A DNA stretch of 64,000 bases from contig NZ_ANFZ01000007.1 in the NCBI RefSeq assembly GCF_000331245.1, positions 38,544-102,543 of the forward strand, in the 5' to 3' direction. The position numbers and the translations under genes are program-made. Below the pieces are notes generated by a model, which made no database searches, had not been told where the DNA came from, and saw only the letters and a list, made by a program, of their open reading frames with translations. Source of the stretch: Blastomonas sp. AAP53. GTDB taxonomy: Bacteria > Pseudomonadota > Alphaproteobacteria > Sphingomonadales > Sphingomonadaceae. The stretch's first letter is position 1; each line of letters begins with the position of its first letter. Shown here one piece after another: positions 54,337-63,907 of the stretch.

Positions 54337-54465
54337 TCAGCGCACTTGCCGTAATGGCAACTTCGCTGCCACACCGGCTTCGAAGCCCTGCAAGACCAAC
54401 ATAAGTGTGCGCCAGAAGCTGGAAGCCGTTTATCACGGTCGGGTTTTCCGATCGGACACCTCTTC

Positions 54466-56106
54466 ATGTTAAAACGACTGGCCATCGCAACCGGATGGGC
54501 ACGCGCAACGCGCCGCTCACCGGGATTGCGCATCGGGATCGCGCTTGCGGCCTGCGTTCTGGGCGTCGGCGGCAGACTTGCGCTTGATCCCTATGTCAGC
54601 GGCGTCCCGTTCATCACCCTGTTCGGCGGTATCGTCATCTGTGCGTTTTTCGCCGGGTTCTGGCCTGCGATGTTGACGACAACACTGGGGGCGATCGCGC
54701 TGGAGGTGTTGATCATGCCAGGCGTTGCCATCGTCCGGCCAGACGACATGAACTGGCTGCCCACCACCTTCTTTCTGCTCACCAGCCTGATGATCGTGCT
54801 GATCATCGAAAGCGTGTTCCGCGCGCATGACGACCGCATGGCCGTTGCCGATCAACTGGCGCAGCTCAATGCTGACCTTGATGATCTGGTCGCCGAACGC
54901 ACCCGCCAGCTCGAGGCAGAGATCGCCGACAGGCAGGCAACCGAGGCGCGGCTGCACCAGGCTGAAAAGCTGGACGCCATTGGTCACCTGACCGGCGGCA
55001 TAGCGCATGATTTCAACAACATGCTGGCGATCATCACCGGATCGCTGGATTTGGCCAAGCGCCGTTTGGGGGGGCAGCCCGATACGCGCGTGGTGACCCA
55101 TATCGACAATGCGGCAACCGCCGCAGAGCGCGCGGCGTCGCTGACCCATCGCCTGCTGGCCTATGCCCGCAAGCAACCGCTGGCACCGCGCAGGCTGGAC
55201 GTCAACGCGCTGGTGGGCGGTGTCAACGTGCTGCTCGAACGCACGCTGGGCGAGCAGATCCGAATCGACATCCAGCTTGATGAGAACGTCTGGCCCTGCC
55301 ATGCGGATCAGACCCAGCTGGAAACCGCGATCATCAACCTGGCGATCAATGCACGCGACGCGATGCCCGATGGCGGGCGTCTGGTGATTGAAACAGGCAA
55401 CGCGACGCTGGATGCGAGCTATTGCGATCAGCATGATGATCTGGCCGCGGGGGACTATGTGCAGATCGCGATCAGCGATACCGGCGTTGGCATGTCGCCC
55501 GAGGTGCAGGCCCGCGCGCTGGACCCGTTCTTCACGACCAAGGATGTCGGCAAGGGGACCGGGCTGGGGCTGAGCCAGGTCTACGGCTTTCTCAAGCAAT
55601 CCGCCGGCCATCTCAACCTCTATTCGGAAGAGGGCAAGGGCACCACGGTCAAGCTCTACCTGCCCCGCTCCAGCGCAAGCGACATCGGCCAGGACGCCAA
55701 GCCGCAGGACAGCATCCGCTTCTTGCCACCGCAGAACCTGACGGTGCTGGTGGTCGAGGATGACGATGGCGTCCGCGCGATGGCACGCGCGAGCATGATA
55801 GAGCTGGGCTTCATCGTCCATGATGTCGACAGCCCGCAAAAGGCGCTGCACCTGATCCAGAAGGGTCTGGTGATCGACCTGCTGTTCACCGATGTGGTCA
55901 TGCCGAAAATGAACGGGCGGCAGCTGACCGAGCAGCTGCGCAAGACCCGCCCAGACCTGAAGGTGCTCTACACCACCGGCTACACCCGCAACGCGATCTT
56001 GCACAACGGCGTGATCGACAGGAATGTCGTACTGCTGGTCAAGCCGTACAGCATCGATGATCTTGCCGACAAGGTGCACGTCGCGCTGAACATGACGGCC
56101 AGTTAA
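54466..56106 (+). CDS. Hybrid histidine kinase with DUF4118-like membrane sensor
   Basis: A 546-residue protein. The N-terminal membrane part (residues ~20-120) resembles the DUF4118 fold, with GVPFITLFGGIVICAFFAGFWP. A coiled coil (LNADLDDLVAERTRQLEAEI) leads to the H-box GHLTGGIAHDFNNML (H181) and ATPase motifs NLAINARDAM, ISDTGVGM and GTGLGLSQVYG. A receiver domain ends the protein, with phospho-acceptor D476 (LLFTDVVMPKMNG) and Lys in LLVKPYS. This is the NtrB-like type I hybrid layout. No output protein is adjacent. Confidence 0.92.
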   Translation: MLKRLAIATGWARATRRSPGLRIGIALAACVLGVGGRLALDPYVSGVPFITLFGGIVICAFFAGFWPAMLTTTLGAIALEVLIMPGVAIVRPDDMNWLPTTFFLLTSLMIVLIIESVFRAHDDRMAVADQLAQLNADLDDLVAERTRQLEAEIADRQATEARLHQAEKLDAIGHLTGGIAHDFNNMLAIITGSLDLAKRRLGGQPDTRVVTHIDNAATAAERAASLTHRLLAYARKQPLAPRRLDVNALVGGVNVLLERTLGEQIRIDIQLDENVWPCHADQTQLETAIINLAINARDAMPDGGRLVIETGNATLDASYCDQHDDLAAGDYVQIAISDTGVGMSPEVQARALDPFFTTKDVGKGTGLGLSQVYGFLKQSAGHLNLYSEEGKGTTVKLYLPRSSASDIGQDAKPQDSIRFLPPQNLTVLVVEDDDGVRAMARASMIELGFIVHDVDSPQKALHLIQKGLVIDLLFTDVVMPKMNGRQLTEQLRKTRPDLKVLYTTGYTRNAILHNGVIDRNVVLLVKPYSIDDLADKVHVALNMTAS

Positions 56107-56113
56107 CCGCGCA

Positions 56114-57616
56114 TCACAGTTCGAACGTCACTCCCTGCGCCAACGGCAGCGCGGCGGAATAATTCACCGTGCTGGTCTGGCGGCGCATGTACGCCTTCCA
56201 GCTGTCCGATCCGGACTCGCGGCCGCCGCCGGTTTCCTTCTCGCCGCCGAATGCGCCGCCAATTTCCGCGCCCGATGTGCCGATGTTGATATTGGCATTG
56301 CCGCAATCGCTGCCCGATGCGGCAACAAACGCTTCGGCCTCGCGCAGATCGTTGGTGAAGATCGACGAGGACAGCCCATGGCTCGCCGCATTGTTGAGCG
56401 CGATCGCTTCCTCCAGCGTATCGTAGCGCAGGCAATAGAGGATCGGCGCAAAGGTTTCGCGCAGCATCGGTCCGGCCTGCATGCTCATCTCCACGACCGC
56501 GGGGCGAACATACACCCCCTGCCCCGGACCCTCGATCCGCTCGCCGCCATGCACCACGGCACCCAAGGCGCGAGCATCCGCCAGCGCCGCCTGCATTGCC
56601 GTGAACGCGGCCTCGTCAATCAACGGCCCGGCCAGCGTCACTGGTTCGCGCGGGTCGCCGATGGGCAGCCGCGCCGCTGCCGAGATGATGCGCGGCACGA
56701 AGGCATCGTAGATCGAGCCATGGACGAACAGCCGCCGCAGCGACGTGCAGCGCTGACCGGTCGTGCCCATGAAGCCGAAGGCGCAGCCGGTCAGCGCCAG
56801 ATCCATGTCGGCGCTGGGCGCGACGACGGTTGCGTTGTTGCCGCCCAGCTCGAGCAGACTGCGCGCGAACCGCCTTGCGGCCGCCTGTCCCACGATCCGC
56901 CCCATCGCCGTGCTGCCGGTCGCCGAGATCAGCGCCATCGCCGGGTCCGCGACCAGAGCGGCACCGCTGGCAGCATCGCCCAGCGCCAGCTGCGCCAGAC
57001 CGGCGGGTGCATCCGGTCCGAACTGGCTTGCCACCCGGTCGAACAGCGCCTGCACGGCCAGCGCCGTCAGCGGCGTCTTTTCCGACGGCTTCCACACCAC
57101 GCTGTTGCCGCAGACCAGCGCCAGCGCGGCGTTCCACGCCCAGACCGCCACGGGGAAGTTGAACGCGGTGATGATCGCCACCGGGCCCAGCGGATGCCAG
57201 GTCTCGCTCATCCGGTGCCCGGGCCGCTCGCTGGCGATGGTCAGGCCGTGCAGCTGGCGCGAGAGCCCGACTGCGAAATCGCAGATGTCGATCATCTCCT
57301 GCACTTCGCCCAGCCCCTCGGACAGCGGCTTGCCGCAGTCGATCGTGACCAGCATGCCCAGCTCGGCCTTGTGCGCGCGCAACGCCTCTCCCAGCTGCCG
57401 GACCAGCTCTCCCCGACGGGGGGCGGGTACGGTACGCCATCCGAGGAACGCCTGCGCCGCACGCTGGGCCACTGTGGCAATATCGGCAGGACCCGATGGA
57501 TCGAACCCGCCGAGCCGCTCACCATCGATGGGACTGGTCACCGCGAGTAACCCTTTGGGCAGGTCAAATCCCAAAGCGGTGCTGAGCTGCTTCACATGAA
57601 TGCTGCTGGATTTCAT
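56114..57616 (-). CDS. ALDH7-type aldehyde dehydrogenase (alpha-aminoadipate semialdehyde / piperideine-6-carboxylate type)
   Basis: A 500-residue enzyme starting at ATG 57616 (GAGGA upstream). The catalytic Cys is in TTGQRCTSLRRLFVHG and the general-base Glu in LLELGGNNATVVAPSADM. The C terminus (INIGTSGAEIGGAFGGEKETGGGRESGSDSWKAYMRR region) is the ALDH7 hallmark that binds aminoadipate semialdehyde. It would oxidise this aldehyde, formed in lysine degradation, to 2-aminoadipate. No other lysine-catabolic gene is near. It is divergent from the response regulator gene, sharing a 191 bp promoter region. Confidence 0.88.
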   Translation of the reverse strand: MKSSSIHVKQLSTALGFDLPKGLLAVTSPIDGERLGGFDPSGPADIATVAQRAAQAFLGWRTVPAPRRGELVRQLGEALRAHKAELGMLVTIDCGKPLSEGLGEVQEMIDICDFAVGLSRQLHGLTIASERPGHRMSETWHPLGPVAIITAFNFPVAVWAWNAALALVCGNSVVWKPSEKTPLTALAVQALFDRVASQFGPDAPAGLAQLALGDAASGAALVADPAMALISATGSTAMGRIVGQAAARRFARSLLELGGNNATVVAPSADMDLALTGCAFGFMGTTGQRCTSLRRLFVHGSIYDAFVPRIISAAARLPIGDPREPVTLAGPLIDEAAFTAMQAALADARALGAVVHGGERIEGPGQGVYVRPAVVEMSMQAGPMLRETFAPILYCLRYDTLEEAIALNNAASHGLSSSIFTNDLREAEAFVAASGSDCGNANINIGTSGAEIGGAFGGEKETGGGRESGSDSWKAYMRRQTSTVNYSAALPLAQGVTFEL

Positions 57617-57695
57617 TTTTTCCTCAATTCTAGGTCCATTGGCCAGGGCTGTGCGGCGCAAAAGCAGGTCTTGGGCACAGGATTGCGCCGGTTAA

Positions 57696-57748
57696 TGTAA
57701 AGCAGTGTAAAAACAAGTATGGGGGACTCGCCAATCAGTGCAAAAACA
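57696..57748. promoter_or_regulatory. TGTAAA direct repeats in the divergent ALDH7/response-regulator promoter
   Basis: TGTAAAGCAG (57696) is followed at a 10 bp step by TGTAAAAACA (57706), and a third copy, TGCAAAAACA, lies at 57739. A 10-11 bp spacing between repeats is typical of OmpR/PhoB family binding sites. The regulator encoded at 57808 is therefore a likely binder, and could control both itself and the aldehyde dehydrogenase gene. Confidence 0.55.
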
Positions 57749-57807
57749 GGCATTTGCCGTGGTTAACAAGGGTTAAAGCCAACCGGGGCGCACGTCGGGG
57801 GAACTTA

Positions 57808-58521
57808 ATGCGCATCGCGATCGCAGATGATGATGGCACCAGCCTGAACTTTCTTGAAAACGTTGTCATTGGCATGGGGCATATCTGCGCCAAGTTCAAC
57901 GATGGCGAACGGCTTTCGGCAGCGCTGCTGCGGGACACGTTCGACCTGGTGATGCTGGACTGGAACATGCCGGGCAAGACCGGGCTGCAGGTTGTCCAGT
58001 GGATGCAAACCACTCTGGAAGCTCCCCCCCCGGTGATCATGCTGACGGCACGGACGGCCAAGCGCGATATCACCGATGCGCTGAATGCAGGGGCTGACGA
58101 TTATATCTGCAAGCCGGAAGAAGACGGCGTCATCGCTGCGCGGATAGCTGCCGTGCTGCGCCGGACCAGCGGTGGGGCCAGCACCGACAAGATCGCCGAA
58201 TATGGTGGCTACCGGCTGGACCGGATGGCGCAGACCATCCGGCATCAGGGTGCCGAGGTCGTGCTGACGGCCAAGGAATTCGAGCTGGCCGATCTGTTGT
58301 TCCGCAACCGCGACCGCACGTTGTCGCGCGCCTACATCATGGAGACGATCTGGCGGACCAGCGCCGATCTGGCCACGCGCACGCTGGACATGCACATCTC
58401 GCGCGTCCGATCCAAACTGTCGCTGAAGCCGGAGAACGGCTATCGCATCTTCACAGTTTTCGGTTATGGCTATCGGCTTGAGACGATTGACCCGGCCAAG
58501 GACCAAGCTGCCACCGAATGA
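57808..58521 (+). CDS. OmpR-family response regulator
   Basis: A 237-residue protein starting at ATG 57808 with GGGGGA upstream. The receiver has the acidic pair in IAIADDDGT, phospho-acceptor D51 (LVMLDWNMPGKTGL), LTARTAKRD and the Lys in YICKPEE. The winged-helix output domain reads VVLTAKEFELADLLFRNRDRTLSRAYIMETIW and RTLDMHISRVRSKLSL. Its stop overlaps the next gene by 4 bp, making it the first gene of the LysM-FecR/CHASE2 cassette; the CHASE2 kinase is the presumed partner. Confidence 0.94.
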   Translation: MRIAIADDDGTSLNFLENVVIGMGHICAKFNDGERLSAALLRDTFDLVMLDWNMPGKTGLQVVQWMQTTLEAPPPVIMLTARTAKRDITDALNAGADDYICKPEEDGVIAARIAAVLRRTSGGASTDKIAEYGGYRLDRMAQTIRHQGAEVVLTAKEFELADLLFRNRDRTLSRAYIMETIWRTSADLATRTLDMHISRVRSKLSLKPENGYRIFTVFGYGYRLETIDPAKDQAATE

Positions 58522-59852
58522 CCCTGCGTACCGCGCCGAACTTATGGCCGATGCTGCTCGCCCTGCTGGGCGCCTTCATCCTCGCCATGCCACAGCCTGC
58601 GCGCGCGCAAGCCGCGCCGGGGGATGACGCCATCGTCTACACCGTGCGCAAGGGCGATACGCTGATCAGCCTGGCGCGGGCATATATGATCCGCGAGGCC
58701 GATTGGCCGCAGGTGCAAAGGCTCAACCGCATCGGCGATCCGCACCGCCTCAAGGTCGCAAGCCAGATCGCACTGCCGGTCCGCCTGTTGAAATCGCGGC
58801 CGGCCACGGCAACCGTCGCCGCCTTTCGCGGGGTGGCCCAGGTGGCTGCTGCAGGCCAGCCTTCGCGCCCGGTCACGATGGGCCAGGCGCTCGGCGAAGG
58901 CGCGCGCATCTCGACCGGCCCTGCCTCATCGGTGTCGCTCGCACTGACCGATGGATCGGTGATTACCCTCCCGTCGAATAGCGCGCTCAGGATCGCGCGG
59001 CTGCGCAAGCTGCTGATCACCGACAGCATCGATTACGATCTGGCGCTGGAAAGCGGATCGGTGCGCAGCCGGGTCACGCCGTTCCGCAACCGCGACGACC
59101 GCTTTCGCCTGCGCAACCCGATTGCGGTGTCGGCTGTGCGCGGCACCGATTTTCGCACCCATTACGACGCCGCGACCGCCACCGCGCGGGCAGAGCTGAT
59201 CGAAGGCGGCATCGGCCTCACGACCGGAGAGGTGGCGAAGGAAACCCGGCTGGCTCCCGAGTTCGGCGCCGTGATCGGCAAGACCGGCGGTATCGCGGTC
59301 GAGCCGCTGCTGCCCGCGCCTGTGGTGACTGCAGGCAGCGGTGTGCAGCGTGCGCCCGCATTGACCTTCGCCGTTAACGCCGTTCCGGGCGCTGCGGCCT
59401 ATCGGCTGCTGATCGCGCGGGACAGCGGATTTGTCGATATCGTGGACGCCATCGATGCAGCACGGCCCGACTTCACCCTGGCGGCGCTGCCCAATGGCAA
59501 TTATTTCGCCCGGTTCACCGCGATTGCGACGTCAGGGCTGGAAGGCCTTCCCGGTACGGTCGCGTTCCGCCGCCGGCTTGCCACCGCCACACAAGGCGCG
59601 GTGGCAGCCGAAGAGGGCTATGTCTTCCGCTGGACCGGCAGTGGTGAGGGCGTGCGCCGCTATCGCTTCCAGCTGCGCAGCGCCGACAGCCCGGTCTTCA
59701 TCGTCGATGAGGCCGGCCTTGCGGGATCATCGATCGTGCTGAGCGATCTTCCGCCCGGGCGTTATCTGTGGCGCGTGGGCACCACGACGCACAGCGCGGA
59801 AGAAACCGACACCGAATGGTCGCAGTTCGAGAGCTTCGCCCTCGATGAATAG
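58518..59852 (+). CDS. Exported LysM-FecR domain protein
   Basis: A 444-residue protein with a signal peptide ending near PARAQA. Residues ~40-88 form a LysM domain (YTVRKGDTLISLARAYM) that should bind peptidoglycan. Residues ~115-240 are a FecR domain (GEGARISTGPASSVSLALTDGSVITLPSNSALRI and ALESGSVRSRV, ending with VSAVRGTDFR). The last ~160 residues look like two fibronectin-type III/Ig-like units (AYRLLIARDSGF, NYFARFTAI). There is no membrane anchor, so it is periplasmic. It overlaps the regulator upstream by 4 bp and the kinase downstream by 8 bp. It may pass a periplasmic signal to the CHASE2 sensor. Confidence 0.88.
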   Translation: MTLRTAPNLWPMLLALLGAFILAMPQPARAQAAPGDDAIVYTVRKGDTLISLARAYMIREADWPQVQRLNRIGDPHRLKVASQIALPVRLLKSRPATATVAAFRGVAQVAAAGQPSRPVTMGQALGEGARISTGPASSVSLALTDGSVITLPSNSALRIARLRKLLITDSIDYDLALESGSVRSRVTPFRNRDDRFRLRNPIAVSAVRGTDFRTHYDAATATARAELIEGGIGLTTGEVAKETRLAPEFGAVIGKTGGIAVEPLLPAPVVTAGSGVQRAPALTFAVNAVPGAAAYRLLIARDSGFVDIVDAIDAARPDFTLAALPNGNYFARFTAIATSGLEGLPGTVAFRRRLATATQGAVAAEEGYVFRWTGSGEGVRRYRFQLRSADSPVFIVDEAGLAGSSIVLSDLPPGRYLWRVGTTTHSAEETDTEWSQFESFALDE

Positions 59853-62052
59853 CCGCAGCGGAGCGGCTGGCCTGCGGCGCCGTTTCCGTATCGAATGGAT
59901 CTGGGTCGCGGCATTGGCCTCGGCGATCATTGCCGCTGTCGTGCTGGGGCATTGGACGCAGCCCGCAGACGACCTGCTCTATGATGCCGCGATGCGCATC
60001 GCTCCGGCCGAAGCAGACCCCGACATCCTGATCATCGCCATCGACGAGCCCAGCCTTGCCACGCTGGGTCGCTGGCCATGGCCACGCAGCCTGCACGCTG
60101 CGCTGCTGGAACGCCTGGCACTGGCGCGCCCGGAATCCGTGACAATCGACATGCTGCTGTCCGAGCCTACCCCCGACGATAGCGCGCTGGCTGCCGCCAT
60201 GCTGCGGCTCGACCGGGTCTTCATACCGGCCCAGTTTGTTCAGCCCGGTCGCAATGGTCAGGCTTATGACCGGATCGACCCAGCACCGGCGCTGCTGCGC
60301 GCAGCCGGCAGCGTGCGGCACGCCAACACCGCGATCGACCGCGACGGCACCGTCCGTTCTGCAGCGCTATGCTTTGCGCAGGACAAGACCACGCCCCCCT
60401 ACCCCCATCTGATGACGCAGGAACGCAGGCCAGCGCGCTGGCCGTCATGCCAGCAGCCAGCGCGCCTGCGCTTTGCCGCACAGGAGAGTTTTGCCACCGT
60501 CTCGTACAGCAGCGTGCTGCGCGGCGAGGTGCCAGATGCGCTGATCACCGGGCGGCGCGTGCTGATCGGCATGACCGCGCAAGGCTTGGGTGATCGCTAT
60601 CCGGTGCCGGTATCCGATGGCGGTAACATGCCGGGCGTCGAGATCAACGCCAATATCGCCAATGCCTTGACCGGCAGACATTGGGTGCGGCAGCCTGAGA
60701 CCAGCGCCGCACTGCTGCTCGCGCTGGCGCCCGCCTGGCTGCTGCTGCTTTCGTTCTGGCGGATCAGGCCACGCAGCGTCAATCTGCTGGTGGTGGCGAT
60801 GGCAGTGACGGTGCTGGCAGGCAGCATCATCGCACTGGCCTTCAATCTGTGGATTGCTCCCGGTCCGGCGTTGCTGGGGCTGGCCCTGGTCTACCCGTTA
60901 TGGGGCTGGCGCAGGCTGCAGGCGGCAAGCGACTATATGGCGGGCGAACTCGCCTCGCTGGAGCGCGAGGAGGCGCTGCCACTCGGTGGGGCCGGGCCTG
61001 CCGATAGCGACCATGTCACCCGGCAGGCAGGCCAGCTGGCCGACGCTATCGATCAGTTGCGCGATCTCAAGCGCTTTGTCGGCGACACGCTGGCCGGGTT
61101 GCCCGATCCTGCGCTGGTCAGCGACATGGCCGGACGCATCGTGCTGACCAACGCAGCCGCTGATGGTGCATTCGGCAAATCGCTGATCGGGCAGGACGCA
61201 GCAAGCTTGCTGGCGAGCATCACCGTGCCCTTAGGAACCGAGCCACTGCGCGCCTATCTTGCCAATCCGGGGGGCCGCCATATCGAATTCGAAGCCCACG
61301 ACCGGCGCCACTTCGTGCTCCGCCGCGCTGCCATCGCCAGCGCCGATGGCAGCCTGCGCGGGCATATCGACTATCTGACCGACATCACCGAAATTGCCGA
61401 GGCGCGGGCCGAGCGTGAACGGATGCTGCAACTGCTGTCGCACGATATGCGCGCGCCGCAGGCCGCGATCCTTGCCTTGATAGGGCAGCAGGGCGGCGAG
61501 ATCGACCGTGTCCGCATTGCCCGTCACGCCCGCCACACGCTGACGCTCGCCGACAATTTCGTCGATCTGGCGCGGATGCAGGAACGCCCGTTCGATCCCG
61601 AGCCGGTGATTGCTGCCGATCTGGCCAGCGAGGCCGCCGACAGCCTCTGGCCGATCGCGCAGCAGCGCGGCGTGCAGGTGCTGGTGGTCGACGATAGCGA
61701 CTGCGCCTTTGTCGCCGCCGAGCGCGAAAGCCTGTTCCGCGCCTGCGTCAACCTGATCGACAATGCGGTCAAGTACAGCCCCGACCTGGGCCGGGTCACG
61801 GTGCATGTCGATCTCGCAGAGGGCGCGGTGCAGATCGCGGTGCGCGATGATGGCCAAGGCATCGCCGCCGATATTCTGCCACGGCTGTTCGAACGCTTCG
61901 CCAGCGCGCGCACCGGCACGACGGTCAAGGGCATCGGCCTTGGGTTGAATTATGTCGCCGCCGTGGCCGCGCGGCACGGCGGGTCGATCACGGCGCGCAA
62001 CCGGCCCGAAGGCGGGGCAGAGTTTCTGCTGACATTGCCGCTGGACGAATAG
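59845..62052 (+). CDS. CHASE2 sensor histidine kinase
   Basis: A 735-residue kinase. A membrane helix near residue 20 precedes a periplasmic CHASE2 domain (ILIIAIDEPSLATLGRWPWPR, SVTIDMLLSEPTPDD, RRVLIGMTAQGLGDRYPVP). Three helices follow (residues ~288-385), then a PAS-like region (~425-510). The H-box is LQLLSHDMRAPQAAIL with H533, and the ATPase motifs are CVNLIDNAVKYSP, VRDDGQGI and GIGLGLNYV. The start lies inside the FecR gene end (ATGAATAG), so translation is coupled. It is the likely kinase for the regulator at 57808. Confidence 0.94.
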   Translation: MNSRSGAAGLRRRFRIEWIWVAALASAIIAAVVLGHWTQPADDLLYDAAMRIAPAEADPDILIIAIDEPSLATLGRWPWPRSLHAALLERLALARPESVTIDMLLSEPTPDDSALAAAMLRLDRVFIPAQFVQPGRNGQAYDRIDPAPALLRAAGSVRHANTAIDRDGTVRSAALCFAQDKTTPPYPHLMTQERRPARWPSCQQPARLRFAAQESFATVSYSSVLRGEVPDALITGRRVLIGMTAQGLGDRYPVPVSDGGNMPGVEINANIANALTGRHWVRQPETSAALLLALAPAWLLLLSFWRIRPRSVNLLVVAMAVTVLAGSIIALAFNLWIAPGPALLGLALVYPLWGWRRLQAASDYMAGELASLEREEALPLGGAGPADSDHVTRQAGQLADAIDQLRDLKRFVGDTLAGLPDPALVSDMAGRIVLTNAAADGAFGKSLIGQDAASLLASITVPLGTEPLRAYLANPGGRHIEFEAHDRRHFVLRRAAIASADGSLRGHIDYLTDITEIAEARAERERMLQLLSHDMRAPQAAILALIGQQGGEIDRVRIARHARHTLTLADNFVDLARMQERPFDPEPVIAADLASEAADSLWPIAQQRGVQVLVVDDSDCAFVAAERESLFRACVNLIDNAVKYSPDLGRVTVHVDLAEGAVQIAVRDDGQGIAADILPRLFERFASARTGTTVKGIGLGLNYVAAVAARHGGSITARNRPEGGAEFLLTLPLDE

Positions 62053-62087
62053 TTCCAGGCACCCGCAAGGCAGCCGGCAGGAAGGGC

Positions 62088-62624
62088 CTATCGCACGCCT
62101 GCGCGCTCGACCTGCAGCATGCCGTTCCGCCCGGAAAGCCCGCCGAGTGCGGCGCTCACCAGATGTGGCAGGCTGTCATAGAGCCCTGCCTTGCAATGGA
62201 ATTCCGCAGCGGAGCCTGAAAAGGCAACGTCGCCGCTGACCCGCCGGGTCAGGGTGATTGCCAGCCGGTGATCACGCTGTGCGCACCCCTTGTTGTTCGC
62301 GCGGGTGGCAGCAGGCGCAATCACGCCAGTGGCGCGGCCCGCGTCATCCCCGGCGCGGAGGACCGCGCTGGCCGGACGATCGGACAGGGTTACTGCCAGC
62401 AGATACTCGGCCGCTTCTGCATCACGCCAGCCCTGCTGCTGCAGGCCGGCAACGACCATGTCGCGCGCCTGCACATGCAGGGGAGACAAGTCATCCGGCT
62501 CGGGGGCCAGCGAGAAGCTGCCCCGCGCAGGCACGGGCGCAGTGGCATCGATCCGCGTCACGACCGGCGATGCGCATCCTGCCAGCAGGGCTGCGGAAGC
62601 GAGGAATGGCCAGGCGCGGATCAT
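62088..62624 (-). CDS. Predicted lipoprotein (DUF4136-like)
   Basis: A 178-residue protein with a lipobox ([14 protein letters not shown], Cys about residue 17). The mature part has a DUF4136-like look: a strand region ([10 protein letters not shown]), a helix ([20 protein letters not shown]), and [15 protein letters not shown]. Function is unknown; such proteins are bound to the inner face of the outer membrane. Its ATG overlaps the stop of the M20 peptidase gene by 4 bp, indicating co-translation. Confidence 0.75.
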   Translation of the reverse strand: MIRAWPFLASAALLAGCASPVVTRIDATAPVPARGSFSLAPEPDDLSPLHVQARDMVVAGLQQQGWRDAEAAEYLLAVTLSDRPASAVLRAGDDAGRATGVIAPAATRANNKGCAQRDHRLAITLTRRVSGDVAFSGSAAEFHCKAGLYDSLPHLVSAALGGLSGRNGMLQVERAGVR

Positions 62625-63877
62625 TTGACCGCCCAGTCCAGGTTGGCCACGGCAACCAGCAACGCCAAGCCTGAAGACAGTCCGCCGACAAATGCATTGC
62701 GCTCGATATTCACATATTCATCGACCGAATGGGCGCGACCACCACCGCCTCCCGAACCGATGGTAATCGCCGGGATGCCCAGGCTCATCGGGATGTTGGC
62801 ATCGGTCGACGATGCCTGAAGCTGTGTGGCATAGCCATGCTCGCCCAGTACCCTCTGGCTGGTAACGACCAGCGGGTGGGTGTCCGCCGTGCCGCCTGCG
62901 GGCCGATCGCCGATCTTGGTTTTCTCCGCGCCGATCTGGCCCACATTGGTCGACCGAGCGAAATTCTCCGCTGCCACCGCCTCGTCGACGATGCTCAGGA
63001 AACGCTTTTCCAGGCGGTCGAGCGCCTTGGGATCGGGCGAGCGCATGTCGACCTGAAGCTCGATCCGGTCGGGGATCGAATTGACCGACGTTCCGCCCGA
63101 GACGACGCTGGCGGCAAAGCTGGTGCGCGGGCTGGACGGCACATCGGTCTCGTACAGCCGCTTGACCGCATCGGCCATCGCCGCCATCGGGTTTACGATG
63201 CCGAACGCGCCATAGCTGTGCCCACCCGGACCGGTGAAGGCGATGTTGTAGCGCTTGGACCCGACCGCCTGATTGACGATGCGCGAAGGGTCGGACCCAT
63301 CGACCGAAATGAACGCGGCAATCCGGCTTTTATAGGCATTCTGGGTGAACAGGTGCCGCACCCCGCGCAGATCGCCCGGACCTTCCTCGCCCACCGTGGC
63401 GACGAACAGAATGTCGTGCTTGGTCGGCACCTTGGCGGCATTCAGCGCGCGGACCCAGGCCAGCAGGCCAGCCAGCCCAACGCTATCATCACCGATACCC
63501 GGCGCGTTCAGCGTATTGCCCTCGCGCCGCACCGTGACGTCGGTACCCTTGGGGAAGACGGTGTCGAGATGCGCGCTGATCACCACCAAAGGCCCGCCAG
63601 CGGGTGCCGTGCCGCGCCGGATGCCGGTGACATTGCCAACCGCGTCGGTCGCCACCTCGGTCAGACCCAGCGCCTTGAACTGCTGCGCCAGATACGCACC
63701 GCGCGCCTGCTCGGCAAACGGCGGCGCGGGGATTTCGGTGATGGTGATCAGTTCCTTGACGATCCGGTCATAATCGCCTGCCAGCGCAGTCTTGGCAGCC
63801 GCCGCATCCTGCGCAAGGGCGGGCGCGGCAAGGCTGGCACTAAGCGCGAGTGCCGCGAGGAATGTCCGAAAAGCCAT
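62621..63877 (-). CDS. M20 family exported metallopeptidase
   Basis: A 418-residue protein with a signal peptide ([19 protein letters not shown]). The di-zinc site residues are visible: [10 protein letters not shown] (His, Asp), [11 protein letters not shown] (bridging Asp), [13 protein letters not shown] (catalytic Glu plus Glu ligand), SVDGSDPS and a late His (RAHSVDEYV). It also has the dimerisation domain ([19 protein letters not shown]). It acts outside the cytoplasm on dipeptides or small amides; the substrate is not predictable. Confidence 0.92.
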   Translation of the reverse strand: MAFRTFLAALALSASLAAPALAQDAAAAKTALAGDYDRIVKELITITEIPAPPFAEQARGAYLAQQFKALGLTEVATDAVGNVTGIRRGTAPAGGPLVVISAHLDTVFPKGTDVTVRREGNTLNAPGIGDDSVGLAGLLAWVRALNAAKVPTKHDILFVATVGEEGPGDLRGVRHLFTQNAYKSRIAAFISVDGSDPSRIVNQAVGSKRYNIAFTGPGGHSYGAFGIVNPMAAMADAVKRLYETDVPSSPRTSFAASVVSGGTSVNSIPDRIELQVDMRSPDPKALDRLEKRFLSIVDEAVAAENFARSTNVGQIGAEKTKIGDRPAGGTADTHPLVVTSQRVLGEHGYATQLQASSTDANIPMSLGIPAITIGSGGGGGRAHSVDEYVNIERNAFVGGLSSGLALLVAVANLDWAVK

Positions 63878-63907
63878 GCGATCCCCTATGTGTAACGTTT
63901 CAATCTT

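Noticed and set aside
54517..56079. 520-codon minus-strand frame opposite the hybrid kinase
   Set aside because: Antisense shadow of a well-supported kinase.
57763..57776. Possible CtrA box (TTAA-N6-TTAA) upstream of the response regulator
   Set aside because: CtrA sites have a 7 bp spacer; here it is 6, so the match is not reliable.
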